64,000 nucleotides of DNA from NCBI GenBank assembly GCA_002356635.1, contig CP023454.1, positions 2,278,501 to 2,342,500 of the forward strand, given 5' to 3'. Origin of the DNA: Rhodobacteraceae bacterium QY30. Its GTDB lineage: Bacteria > Pseudomonadota > Alphaproteobacteria > Rhodobacterales > Rhodobacteraceae. How positions within the stretch are numbered: position 1 is the first letter of the stretch; each line of letters starts with the position of its first letter. The position numbers and the translations under genes are program-made. This document shows positions 52,641 to 61,205 of the stretch, one piece after another. The notes under the pieces are model-generated. The model was given only the letters and a program-made list of their open reading frames with translations. It was not told where the DNA came from and ran no database searches.

Positions 52641-53432
52641 TCAGGCCGCTTCGCGCAGGATCTTGCAGAGCGGTTGGTAAAGTTCGCCGTTGCCGGCGAT
52701 GATCGAGCCGGACTCCAGCATGTCCCGCCCTTCGCGAACCGGGCCGACGAAACCGCCGGCTTCGCGCACCAGCACGATCCCGGCAGCCATATCCCAGGGC
52801 TGAAGGCCCCGCTCCCAATAGCCGTCCAGCCGCCCCGAGGCGACATAGGCCAGATCCAGCGAGGCTGCTCCCCAGCGGCGCACACCCGCGCAGACCGGCA
52901 TCAGCCGCGCCAGATCCTGTAGGCTGGCCGGCAGGGTCGAACGGCCGCCAAAGGGAATGCCGGTGCCGAAGATCGCCTCGATCATCGAGCGCCGCCCCGA
53001 CACGCGCAGGCGGGTTTCGTTCATCCAGGCGCCCATGCCCTTCTCGGCAAAGTAAAGCTCGTCCTTCGCCGCGTCGAAGATCACGCCCGCGACGATTTCG
53101 CCCTTGTGCTCCAGCGCGATGGACACCGCCCAATGCGGCAGGCCATGAAGGAAGTTGGTGGTCCCGTCCAGCGGGTCGACGATCCAGCGGCGCGTGGGAT
53201 CGGCACCTTCGGCGGCGCCCGTCTCCTCACCGACCCAACCATAGGTCGGGCGTGCGGTCATCAGTTCGTCGCGGATGATGCGCTCGGCCTCGCGGTCGGC
53301 CTTCGACACGAAATCGCCCGGCCCCTTGGCGCTGACCTGAAGGTTTTCGACTTCACGAAAGTCCTTGACCAGGCTGCGGCCCGCCTTGCGCGCGGCCTTG
53401 ATCATCAGGTTCAGGTTGGCGCTGCCTTGCAT
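52641..53432 (-). CDS. suhB: inositol monophosphatase family protein (SuhB-like)
   Basis: 263 residues. Lithium-sensitive phosphatase motifs A (WIVDPLDGTTNF) and B (PWDMAAGIVLVREAGG) are intact, with the metal-binding glutamate in GEETGA. In bacteria SuhB acts on inositol phosphate and also in rRNA transcription complexes; which role applies here is not shown by sequence. AGGGCGGCG-like context at the start; stand-alone. Confidence 0.92.
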   Translation of the reverse strand: MQGSANLNLMIKAARKAGRSLVKDFREVENLQVSAKGPGDFVSKADREAERIIRDELMTARPTYGWVGEETGAAEGADPTRRWIVDPLDGTTNFLHGLPHWAVSIALEHKGEIVAGVIFDAAKDELYFAEKGMGAWMNETRLRVSGRRSMIEAIFGTGIPFGGRSTLPASLQDLARLMPVCAGVRRWGAASLDLAYVASGRLDGYWERGLQPWDMAAGIVLVREAGGFVGPVREGRDMLESGSIIAGNGELYQPLCKILREAA

Positions 53433-53545
53433 GTCCGACTCCGGGGCGTTGATCAGAGCGGGGGTATATTGGAGCGGGGGCCGCTTGGAAAGGGGCTGCT
53501 GCGCCGGAAAGGCGCGGCAGAAAGGGATTTCGGCCGGAGCGGGTG

Positions 53546-54514
53546 TCAGAGGCCCTTGCGAGCCTCCTGAAAGAAGCGAAGAATTTCGGCCGAGGCATCC
53601 GGCCCGACGGGATCGGCGTAGCTGCCTTCCGCCGAGCCGCCCGACCAGGCATGACCCAGGTCGTCAATGCGCCAGACCTCGCCATGCGGGCCGATTTCGC
53701 GGACATAACGGCGTCCGCCCGCCCCCTGCCCCACTTCCTTCGGTCCCCGCCCGACGCCGTGCGCCAGCGCCTCGCCGTTCAGCGGCGCAACGGTGGTGTC
53801 GGCCTGGCCCTGGAAGACGATGGTCGGCACCCGGAAGGGATCGGATCGCACCGCGGTTCCCGACTTCATCGCCGAAAATGCCTCGGGAACGGAGCCCGCC
53901 GCGCCCACCGGCAGGCCCGAATGGATGCCCACCGCCGCGAAAAGCTGTGGGTGGGTGTGGCCCAGGATGGCCGCCATCGCACCCCCCGCCGACAGGCCCG
54001 CCACCGCGACGGCGCCGAGGGGCACCCCGTGGCGCGTGCCGATATCGGCGATCATGGCCGACAGGATTGCGGGTTCGCCGCCGTCCGCCGTCTGGTGCTC
54101 GGGCGCGAACCAGTTCCAGCAGGCCATCGGATTCGCGCTGCGATTCTGTTCGGGATACAGCACGCCAAAGCCTTGGAGCCCGGCCAGCTGGTTCATCTGC
54201 GTTCCGCGGGCGAAGTCACCGGCATCCTGGGTGCAGCCGTGCAGCATCACCACCAGCCCCCTGAGCCGCCCCGCCCCCTTCGGCAGGTAAAGCGCATAGG
54301 CGCGCTGTCCCGCCCCACAGGAGAATGTGCCCCGGGCCATGCTTTCGGGCGCCGGTGTGCCGGTACCGCCGGCAGGCCGGGGACGGGCGGAATGTTCCGG
54401 ACGGACCGTCGCCCCGCCGCCCCGGATCAGCGCCGTCGCTTCCGACAACTGGCCGGACCTGACCAGATCCAGCACCTGCCGCATGCCCTGGGCCGGGCGC
54501 CATCGCATGTTCAT
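53546..54514 (-). CDS. PHB-depolymerase-family alpha/beta-hydrolase esterase
   Basis: 322 residues from ATG 54514 (MNMRWRP). Lipase box GLSAGG, oxyanion segment VMLHGCTQDAGDFARGTQ, catalytic Asp near GQADTTVAPLN and His in LGHAWSGG fit the LpqC/PHB-depolymerase esterase group. There is no signal peptide: about 75 basic, proline-rich residues precede the hydrolase domain, so it may be cytoplasmic and act on granule-associated or other esters. Its ribbon-helix-helix neighbour ends 45 bases upstream of its start, suggesting a two-gene unit. Confidence 0.85.
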   Translation of the reverse strand: MNMRWRPAQGMRQVLDLVRSGQLSEATALIRGGGATVRPEHSARPRPAGGTGTPAPESMARGTFSCGAGQRAYALYLPKGAGRLRGLVVMLHGCTQDAGDFARGTQMNQLAGLQGFGVLYPEQNRSANPMACWNWFAPEHQTADGGEPAILSAMIADIGTRHGVPLGAVAVAGLSAGGAMAAILGHTHPQLFAAVGIHSGLPVGAAGSVPEAFSAMKSGTAVRSDPFRVPTIVFQGQADTTVAPLNGEALAHGVGRGPKEVGQGAGGRRYVREIGPHGEVWRIDDLGHAWSGGSAEGSYADPVGPDASAEILRFFQEARKGL

Positions 54515-54558
54515 TCCAGAATTCCTTTCCGCGGTCGGCCAGGGCTGGCCGGGTGCAT

Positions 54559-54978
54559 TCATCCCATCCGGTCGGCCAATGCCTGCTTCACGTCGCGGCT
54601 GGCCTGCAGGGTGCCCAACACCGTCAGGCGCGCAATGGTTGCACGCGCCAGGTCCGGCTCCACGTCCGACGCGATGATCGCCAGACCCAGAACCTTGATG
54701 TCCAGCTGTTCGCCCCTGTCGCGCAGTTCCTCCAGATCTGACCGGCTGAACAGCCGGATCCCCATGTCGAAACTGTGCTTGGTCTGGACGACGGTGGTAT
54801 CGGCCTGGTGGCGGTCCAGCAGCGCGCGGATCGCGGTGCGGATCATGTCCGACCGGTTCGTGTAGAAGCCTTCGCGCACCAGCAGGTCGATCTTGCCCAG
54901 ATCTACATGCCCGAGGTTGATGGTGATCTTTTCCGTCTCCGGCGCCGCGGGAAACAGCGGCACGACTGTCCTTGGCAT
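54559..54978 (-). CDS. CopG/ribbon-helix-helix family protein
   Basis: 139 residues from ATG 54978 with AGGAGGG 6 bases before. An N-terminal ribbon-helix-helix is suggested by ITINLGHVDLGKIDLLVREGFYTNRSDMIRTAIRALLDRH; the rest is a helical extension of about 80 residues. Probably a DNA-binding regulator, perhaps of itself and the esterase gene downstream. Similar pairs with PHB-depolymerase-like genes are known in alphaproteobacteria. Confidence 0.8.
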   Translation of the reverse strand: MPRTVVPLFPAAPETEKITINLGHVDLGKIDLLVREGFYTNRSDMIRTAIRALLDRHQADTTVVQTKHSFDMGIRLFSRSDLEELRDRGEQLDIKVLGLAIIASDVEPDLARATIARLTVLGTLQASRDVKQALADRMG

Positions 54979-55047
54979 GGGTGGCCCTCCTGTCCAGAGC
55001 ATATCGCCATCCATATGGATGGTTTCAAGAGGGTTTCGGGAAGATTC

Positions 55048-55953
55048 TCACACGCGCTGCAACTTCACAGGCTCGGACCGGCCAAGACGCAGGAAATGGG
55101 CCATGTAGGGCCGCGTCGCGTCCTCGGCCCGGGTCGCGGCATACATGCGCTTGACCAGGCCTTTTTCCGTTACGGGACGGGTGACGTAATCGGGCTGATA
55201 CTTCACCTCGCGCAGCACCCAGTCGGGCAGGACCGCCACGCCCCGGTTCGAGGCGACAAGCATCAGGATCACCGCCGTCAGTTCGACCTGCCGCACCGCC
55301 CGGGGCATGACCCCGGCCGGATGCAAGAGCAGCTCGAAGATATCAAGCCTCGACCGGTCGACCGGATAGGTCAGAAGGGTCTGGTCCCGGAAATCCTCGG
55401 CAACGATGAACGGCTTTTCCGAAAGGGGGTTGTGCGACGAGGCGACGAAGACCGGCGCATAGTCGAACAGCGGATGAAACACGACGCCGGGCAGATCCTC
55501 GGGGTCGGACGAGATCACCAGGTCGACCTCTTCGCGGATCAGGGCCGGCAAGGCGTCAAAGGCGAAACCGGGCCGGATGTCCACATCCACATCGCCCCAG
55601 GCGCGACGAAACTGCTCCAACACCGGAAACAGCCAGTCGAAACAGGCGTGGCATTCGATGGCAATGTGCAACCGGCCGCTGCGACCGCCCGTGATGGCCC
55701 GGAAATCGTCGGCCAGCGCGTCGATTTCCTGCAACACACGATCCGCCGTCCGCAGCATTCGCATCCCCGCCGCCGACAGGCGCAAGGGTTTTGACCGGCG
55801 AACGAACAGCTCGACCCCCGCCTGATCCTCCAGCCCCTTGACCTGATGGCTCAGCGCGCTTTGCGTCATGTTCAGCTGTTCGGCGGCGCGGGACAGGCCG
55901 CCGGCCTCATGAATGGCCTGGATCGTCCGCAGGTGGCGCAGTTCGATATGCAT
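55048..55953 (-). CDS. metR: MetR, LysR-family regulator of methionine biosynthesis
   Basis: 301 residues from ATG 55953 (MHIELRHLRTIQAI); the longer frame to 56061 overlaps metF's leader. N-terminal winged helix (LSRAAEQLNMTQSALSHQVKGLEDQAGVELFVRR) and effector domain; ECHACFDWLFPVL is a MetR signature. Divergent from metF with 91 bases between starts; likely activates metF in response to homocysteine. Confidence 0.92.
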   Translation of the reverse strand: MHIELRHLRTIQAIHEAGGLSRAAEQLNMTQSALSHQVKGLEDQAGVELFVRRSKPLRLSAAGMRMLRTADRVLQEIDALADDFRAITGGRSGRLHIAIECHACFDWLFPVLEQFRRAWGDVDVDIRPGFAFDALPALIREEVDLVISSDPEDLPGVVFHPLFDYAPVFVASSHNPLSEKPFIVAEDFRDQTLLTYPVDRSRLDIFELLLHPAGVMPRAVRQVELTAVILMLVASNRGVAVLPDWVLREVKYQPDYVTRPVTEKGLVKRMYAATRAEDATRPYMAHFLRLGRSEPVKLQRV

Positions 55954-55960
55954 ATCGCAG

Positions 55961-55975
55961 TCATTCTCATAATGA
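55961..55975. promoter_or_regulatory. candidate MetR-binding palindrome
   Basis: TCATT-CTCAT-AATGA is a perfect 5+5 dyad in the metR-metF gap, 8 bases from the metR start and about 70 from metF. Its dimensions suit a LysR dimer, and it is the only clear dyad in the gap. It does not match the enterobacterial TGAA-N5-TTCA consensus, so it is a candidate only. Confidence 0.45.
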
Positions 55976-56044
55976 TCGTGAAGATAATGAATTTGTCTCA
56001 CATCACCCGACATGCGACAAGGGGCCCAACAAAAGGATACCCCC

Positions 56045-56911
56045 ATGACCAAGACCCGCATTTCCTTCGAATTCTTTCCGCCGCAAACCCTCGATGCCTC
56101 GTTCCGGCTGTGGGATACGGTACAGCAACTGGCACCTCTGGCCCCCAGCTTCGTCTCGGTGACCTATGGCGCGGGGGGCACCACCCGGAAGCTGACCCAT
56201 GACGCCGTCACCACCATCGGGCGGAACTACGGACTGAACGTTGCCGCGCACCTGACCTGCGTGGATGCGACCCGGGCCGAGACCCTGGACATCGCCGCCG
56301 CCTATGCCGAGGCTGGCGTGACCGAAATCGTCGCGCTGCGGGGCGACGCGCCGCAAGGGTCCGAACGCTTCACGCCCCATGCCGAAGGCTTTGCCAGTTC
56401 GGTCGATCTGGTCGCCGCGCTGGCCGAAACGGGACGTTTCAACCTGCGTGTCGGGGCCTATCCCGAACGCCATCCCGATGCAGAGGGCGCGGATGCCGAT
56501 GTCCTGTGGCTCAAGCGCAAGCTCGATGCCGGCGCCAGCAGCGCCATCACGCAGTTCTTCTTCGAGGCGGATACCTTCTTCCGGTTCCGCGACCGCTGCG
56601 AAAAGGCCGGAATCACCGCGCCCATCATCCCCGGCATCCTGCCGATCACCTCATGGGACGGCGCGAAGCGGTTCGCGGCGCGTTGCGGCGCGCATGTGCC
56701 GGCCCGGCTGGATGAAGCCTTCGCCACCGCCAAGCGCGATGGTCGCGAGGATTTGCTGGCACTGACGCAGGCCACGCTTCTGTGCGACCGGCTGATTGAA
56801 GGCGGAGTCGAGGATCTGCACTTCTACACCCTGAACCGTCCCCAGATGACGCGGGATGTCTGTCACGCGCTGGGGCTGGTGCCCGAGGCGGCACTGGAAA
56901 AGGTCGCCTGA
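56045..56911 (+). CDS. metF: methylenetetrahydrofolate reductase
   Basis: 288 residues from ATG 56045 (MTKTRISFEFFPP). The FEFFPP start, SVTYGAGGTTR and HLTCVDATR motifs, and the FFFEADTFFRF segment are diagnostic; FAD-dependent barrel. Produces 5-methyl-tetrahydrofolate for methionine synthesis. A longer frame begins at 56012 but lacks conservation. Its last 49 bases overlap, on the opposite strand, the end of the DUF2235 gene. Confidence 0.95.
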   Translation: MTKTRISFEFFPPQTLDASFRLWDTVQQLAPLAPSFVSVTYGAGGTTRKLTHDAVTTIGRNYGLNVAAHLTCVDATRAETLDIAAAYAEAGVTEIVALRGDAPQGSERFTPHAEGFASSVDLVAALAETGRFNLRVGAYPERHPDAEGADADVLWLKRKLDAGASSAITQFFFEADTFFRFRDRCEKAGITAPIIPGILPITSWDGAKRFAARCGAHVPARLDEAFATAKRDGREDLLALTQATLLCDRLIEGGVEDLHFYTLNRPQMTRDVCHALGLVPEAALEKVA

Positions 56912-58062
56912 ACCACCTGCCGCGGCAACGTTCCTTCGGCCATGGCCTCACCCAAGGCGCCACTCAGCGCCTCACCCAGGACGGGCAGCGCCGGCAATTG
57001 TCGTCCCGCCGGAACGGCCGCGGTGGGATGAAGCCGTTCGGAGGGATCGCGCCCGACCGGTCTTTGGCCCCGCAGGATGAACAACTTGCCCCAACTGCGG
57101 TTCATGCCGACCGAGCGCCCCACGCTGTCGACGGGAAAGCGCGACCGCCATTCCGCAGGCAATGGCAGACCGCAGGTTTCCGCCCGCTCCAGCATCCAGA
57201 CCAGCGGGATGTTGGCCAGCGGCCGCGCCCGCTGATCCCCGCCCAGTTGCCCGCCCACATCGCCGTGCGCGCCCCGAAACCAGACTTGTTCGACGCGCTG
57301 CCCCGACGCGGCCGCGCGCGTGTCCCATAGGATCGGGTGGAAGGCGACGCGCCGTTCGTCCAGCGCCATGGCGTGGAATCCGTTGCGCACGACCCGCCCC
57401 AGGGCGTGGCTGTGAAAGTCGTGCTGCGGCTCGGTCCAGAGCCAGAGGAAGGGCAAGCGGATCCCCAGCGCCTTGACGGTATCGAAGACGCCGATCATCT
57501 CGATCCCCACGTCGGACGGATCGTGGCAGAAGCGGCGGACGAAGGCGGCGCGGGCCGGGCGCGCCTCGGCGGACTGGTAGTAACGCCACGCCAACCGCAC
57601 GTTCCGCTCGGTCGCGTGGTCGGTTCGCAGCAGGCCGACCTGGTCGATGATCCCGGCCAATGACCGCGCCGCGAAGGCGCCGCGGGAATAGCCCATCAGC
57701 CAGATCCGGTCGCCCGGGCGGTAACGGGTGGCCAGCCAGCCATAGGCGGCGCGGATCTGGTCATTGATCCCCTGCCCCGTCGCCACGTCGGCCAGTTGCC
57801 GCCAGGCCTGCCACTGCACGCCCGGATCGTAGTAGACGGACAGCCGGGCGTTGCGCTGGTCACGCAAAAGCTTGAAGATGCTGCCGATATTCGTCTCAAA
57901 CCCCGGCAGGAGCGATCCCATCGTCCCGTCCAGAAGCACCACATGATCCACCGGGGCACGGGCGCGCGCGGGCGTATCCGGGACGGCGGGCGCGGTTTCC
58001 ACCACCAGATCCCGGCGCAGAAGTCCCGCCACCCAGCGGCCAAGGGCGCCCAGTTTCTTCAT
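56863..58062 (-). CDS. DUF2235 (T6SS-lipase-like) alpha/beta-hydrolase-fold protein
   Basis: 399 residues from ATG 58062 (MKKLGALGRWV). DUF2235 core about residues 38-310: nucleophile motif GYSRGAFAAR, acid VFDTVKALG and the late FRGAHGDVGG. Related proteins are phospholipases, including Tle effectors of type VI secretion; no secretion genes are nearby. No signal peptide. The last 17 codons are antisense to the end of metF. Function unproven. Confidence 0.85.
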   Translation of the reverse strand: MKKLGALGRWVAGLLRRDLVVETAPAVPDTPARARAPVDHVVLLDGTMGSLLPGFETNIGSIFKLLRDQRNARLSVYYDPGVQWQAWRQLADVATGQGINDQIRAAYGWLATRYRPGDRIWLMGYSRGAFAARSLAGIIDQVGLLRTDHATERNVRLAWRYYQSAEARPARAAFVRRFCHDPSDVGIEMIGVFDTVKALGIRLPFLWLWTEPQHDFHSHALGRVVRNGFHAMALDERRVAFHPILWDTRAAASGQRVEQVWFRGAHGDVGGQLGGDQRARPLANIPLVWMLERAETCGLPLPAEWRSRFPVDSVGRSVGMNRSWGKLFILRGQRPVGRDPSERLHPTAAVPAGRQLPALPVLGEALSGALGEAMAEGTLPRQVVQATFSSAASGTSPSA

Positions 58063-58241
58063 GGCGGGCCCCGCCTTTCTGGCCCGGCGGTGCACCGCAT
58101 CCACCTGTCGGCGAAGCGTGATCCTTTCACGTTCATGGATGGCACCCGACCCTCGCTCTGCGGACCTGAATATGAAGCCCGTTCCTTAATTAACTACCGC
58201 ACGCCGGAACCGGTTCAATGCCGTGATGGTGAAATGCCAAC

Positions 58242-58271
58242 AAAAATGCCCCCGCGCACAGGCGCGGGGGC
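58242..58271 (-). terminator. intrinsic terminator of the decarboxylase gene
   Basis: On the minus strand GCCCCCGCGC (58271-58262) and GCGCGGGGGC (58257-58248) form a 10-bp stem with a 4-base loop, followed by ATTTTTG (58247-58241). This ends the ornithine-decarboxylase-like gene, whose stop is about 30 bases upstream. The remaining bases to the DUF2235 start hold nothing further that I can identify. Confidence 0.9.
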
Positions 58272-58301
58272 GGAAGTGGGTTCGAGACAACGAACCTTGT
58301 G

Positions 58302-59444
58302 TCAGTGCAGCGACAGCACCGTCGCGATGGCCATCTCGCCAAAGCCGTTGAACCGGGTGTTGGTAGCGGTCGAATAGGCGCCCATGCCATGCAGGACAAG
58401 GTAGTCACCTTCCTCGGCATCCGACGGCAGCGTCAACTCGCCCGGCAGGCGATCGACCGAGTCGCAGGTAGGGCCAAAGCAGGTCCGGTCCCGCCCTTCG
58501 CCGCTGCGGCGGAGGCCGTCGGGGCTGACCACCTCGGCGCGGTCGATGATTCCGATCATCGGCAGTTCGGTCATGCCGCCATAGACGCCATCGTTCAGGA
58601 AGACGTGGTTGTCGTCGCGGATCGCCTTGATCCGGGCGGCCAGCGTCATGGATTCCGCCACCAGGCCCCGGCCCGGTTCGCAGACCAGCGCGGGGCGGTC
58701 GCCCTCGAACGCCTCGTTCGAGACACGGTCGATCAGCTCGAAGATCGCGTCCAGATGCGGCACGACGTCATTCAGCCGGTGCGAGGGGAACCCGCCGCCG
58801 ACGTTCAGCCGCCGCGCCTTCACGCCCGACATCCGGCAGATGTCGGCCGCAGCACGGATGTAGCTGTCCCAAGCCATCGGGTCGGTGCATTGCGTACCCG
58901 GATGGAAGGTCAGCGACGGGACGTAGCCCAGCCGCGCCACTTCGGCCAGAAGCTCGGCCGCCAGTTCCACCGTCGCGCCGAACTTGGCGCCGAAGTTGTA
59001 GGCGGCGCCGGCCACCGGCAGCTTGAACCGGACCGAGATCTCGCACCCATCGACGGGCACCTGCTCGGCCAGTTTTTTCAGTTCGGAATGGCTGTCCACC
59101 GAGTAGGACCTGACCCCATGCGCAACCGCAAAGGCAATTTCGGCGCGTGAACGGACGGGGTTGTTGTAATGCAGCGCCGCCCCCGGCGCGAGGCGCCCGA
59201 TCATGGCGATTTCATGGGGGGAAGCCACGTCAAAGCCGCGCACACCCGCCGCGACCAGATTCTGAATCACCATCTCATCGGGGTTCGACTTCACAGCATA
59301 GGTGACAAGGCCCGGAAAACCCTTGATAAACACCTTCGCGGTAGCCTGAAGCACCGCCGGCGAGAAGAACATCACCGGATTTTCAGGCTGTTGCGTACGC
59401 AGAAGTTCGGACGGATTCGCCCAGATCGTTTTAGAAAGCCCCAT
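58302..59444 (-). CDS. type III PLP-dependent decarboxylase, ornithine/lysine-decarboxylase-like
   Basis: 380 residues from ATG 59444 (MGLSKTIWANP), preceded by AAGGAAG. Alanine-racemase-fold enzyme with PLP lysine K52 (TYAVKSNPDE), phosphate-binding glycine stretch (GGGFPS), EPGRGLV and active-site C in FGPTCDSVD, the pattern of eukaryotic-type ornithine decarboxylases found in alphaproteobacteria. Makes putrescine or cadaverine. Ornithine versus lysine preference cannot be fixed here. Divergent from an Lrp-type gene that probably regulates it. Confidence 0.9.
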   Translation of the reverse strand: MGLSKTIWANPSELLRTQQPENPVMFFSPAVLQATAKVFIKGFPGLVTYAVKSNPDEMVIQNLVAAGVRGFDVASPHEIAMIGRLAPGAALHYNNPVRSRAEIAFAVAHGVRSYSVDSHSELKKLAEQVPVDGCEISVRFKLPVAGAAYNFGAKFGATVELAAELLAEVARLGYVPSLTFHPGTQCTDPMAWDSYIRAAADICRMSGVKARRLNVGGGFPSHRLNDVVPHLDAIFELIDRVSNEAFEGDRPALVCEPGRGLVAESMTLAARIKAIRDDNHVFLNDGVYGGMTELPMIGIIDRAEVVSPDGLRRSGEGRDRTCFGPTCDSVDRLPGELTLPSDAEEGDYLVLHGMGAYSTATNTRFNGFGEMAIATVLSLH

Positions 59445-59673
59445 CGGCGTCTTCCTTTGCCAACAAGGCGCAGCCACCTTTTTCCCCGGCTTTACGGGTC
59501 AGAAGACGCTTACGCTGTCTGTCCAACCAGGCCAGAGGGTGCGATTGAGGCCGCCCATTCACCTGAACTAAGTCCGGCGCGATATGGGGCCAAATTCTAC
59601 CGATCAAAAGAGTAGAAGTGCATCAGAAAGTCGTTATATTGACGAAAAAGACAACAAAATTGACAGTGTGACC

Positions 59674-60105
59674 ATGGATGACCTCGACCGTGCCATTCTC
59701 GGACTTCTGGGGGCCGATGCCCGGATCTCGCTGGCGACGCTCGCCCGCCGGTTGAAGGTCGCGCGCTCGACCATTCAGGCCCGGCTGGAACGGCTGGAGA
59801 CGACCGGGATTATTGCGGGCTATACCGTCAAGCTGGGCGAAGCGGCCCGACAGGGGCGGCTTCGCGCCACGGTCCTTCTGATGATCGAACCGCGGTCGCA
59901 GGCGGCGATCCTGACCCGTCTGCGCGCGATTCCCGAAGTCGAGCGGGTCAACACCACGTCGGGGCGGATCGACCTGCTTTTGCAGATCGCCGCGCCCTCG
60001 ACGGCGGTGCTGGACGTGATCCTGGACCAGATCGGGGAAATGCCGGGGGTCAAATCCTCGGAAAGCCTGATCCACCTGACGACGAAGCTGGACCGGGCGG
60101 TCTAG
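59674..60105 (+). CDS. Lrp/AsnC-family regulator
   Basis: 143 residues from ATG 59674 (MDDLDRAIL); in-frame upstream codons to 59584 are A/T-rich and lie in the promoter region. Helix-turn-helix ISLATLARRLKVARSTIQARLERLETTG, then an RAM domain. Divergently transcribed from the decarboxylase gene across a 229-base AT-richer gap, suggesting control of polyamine synthesis. It overlaps the convergent HxlR gene by 4 bases. Confidence 0.88.
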   Translation: MDDLDRAILGLLGADARISLATLARRLKVARSTIQARLERLETTGIIAGYTVKLGEAARQGRLRATVLLMIEPRSQAAILTRLRAIPEVERVNTTSGRIDLLLQIAAPSTAVLDVILDQIGEMPGVKSSESLIHLTTKLDRAV

Positions 60106-60770
60106 TCCGCAGCGCGGCGCAGGTTGAACAGATCGACAAAGCGCTGGCCCAGCGCCGGATCGCCCGCGAAGGTCACGCCCGCTTCCGCGCAGGCCTGCGG
60201 CAGCGCCAAGGGGCCGTAGATCACCTGCGCCAGGGCGTTGGGCGCGCCGACGAACGCCAGATCGGCCTCCGGGGTCGCACCCGCACGCACCACGTAGCCA
60301 TGATCCAGTCGGGCGGTGAACTGATCCTCTGCCATCGTGAACATGGCGGTCAGGGGCGGAAGGTCCGCGGGCTGGATCATCGCCTGCATCGACAGCATCA
60401 GCGATACCGGGCTGATGAACTGGCGTGGATCATGCCCCGGCCGCCCCGCTGCCCACTGGCACAGCGCCCGGATCACCGGCCAGAGCGCGGCGCCCGCGTC
60501 CGTCAGGGCATAGACCTGCACGGCGGCCGGCGGCGGCAGCACTTCGCGCCGCAATAGGCCCAGATGACCCAGATCCTCTAGCCGCTGCGTCAGGATATTG
60601 GCGCTGATTCCCGGCAGACCGGCCCGCAACGCGCTGAACCGGCGCGGCCCCAGCAGCAGCTCGCGCACCACCAGCAGCGCCCAGCGATCCCCGATCAGGT
60701 CCAGCGCATGGGCGGCCAGGCATCCTTCGGCGTAGCTTCTGCGCGAGTGTCCGCCGGCCTTCGTCATCAT
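60102..60770 (-). CDS. HxlR-family transcriptional regulator
   Basis: 222 residues from ATG 60770, or 221 from 60767. The N-terminal HxlR winged helix has ALDLIGDRWALLVVRELLLGPRRFSALRAGLPGIS and ILTQRLEDL. About 110 C-terminal residues form an SCP2-like or other ligand domain, longer than a simple HxlR protein. Divergent from the DUF1428 gene with 72 bases between, so it probably represses that two-gene unit. The frame open to 61241 is a shadow. Confidence 0.87.
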   Translation of the reverse strand: MMTKAGGHSRRSYAEGCLAAHALDLIGDRWALLVVRELLLGPRRFSALRAGLPGISANILTQRLEDLGHLGLLRREVLPPPAAVQVYALTDAGAALWPVIRALCQWAAGRPGHDPRQFISPVSLMLSMQAMIQPADLPPLTAMFTMAEDQFTARLDHGYVVRAGATPEADLAFVGAPNALAQVIYGPLALPQACAEAGVTFAGDPALGQRFVDLFNLRRAAD

Positions 60771-60842
60771 GAGCAATCTTGAAGTTGTTTTTTGTAACTT
60801 ACGCGCGCAGACTTTCCCCCGCAAGCGCAACAGGAGGAAAAG

Positions 60843-61205
60843 ATGCCTTATGTCGATGGTTTCGTGGTCCCCGTGCCCAACGCCAACCGCGACCGCTATG
60901 TCGAAATGGCCCGAAAGGGCTGGGACGTGTTCCGCCGCCACGGCGCGCTTTCGATGGTCGAATGCTGGGGCGACGATGTGCCCGACGGCAAGCTGACCGA
61001 TTTTCGCCGCGCCGTGCAGTGCAAGCCGGATGAAACCGTGGTCTTCAGCTGGATCACCTGGCCCGACCGCGAGGCCCGCGACCGCGGCAACAAGGCGATG
61101 ATGGAGGATCCGGCGATGAAGGACATGTCCGACATGCCCTTCGACGGCAAGCGCATGATCTACGGCGGCTTCGCGCCGGTTTTCCAGGCGGGGGGCCAGA
61201 CATGA
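60843..61205 (+). CDS. DUF1428 family protein
   Basis: 120 residues starting MPYVDGFVVPVP, the family's hallmark, with GAL-VECWGDDVPDGK following; dimeric ferredoxin-like (Dabb-type) fold expected. Biochemical role unknown. ACAGGAGGAAA precedes the ATG. The stop overlaps the VOC gene start (ATGA). Confidence 0.9.
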   Translation: MPYVDGFVVPVPNANRDRYVEMARKGWDVFRRHGALSMVECWGDDVPDGKLTDFRRAVQCKPDETVVFSWITWPDREARDRGNKAMMEDPAMKDMSDMPFDGKRMIYGGFAPVFQAGGQT

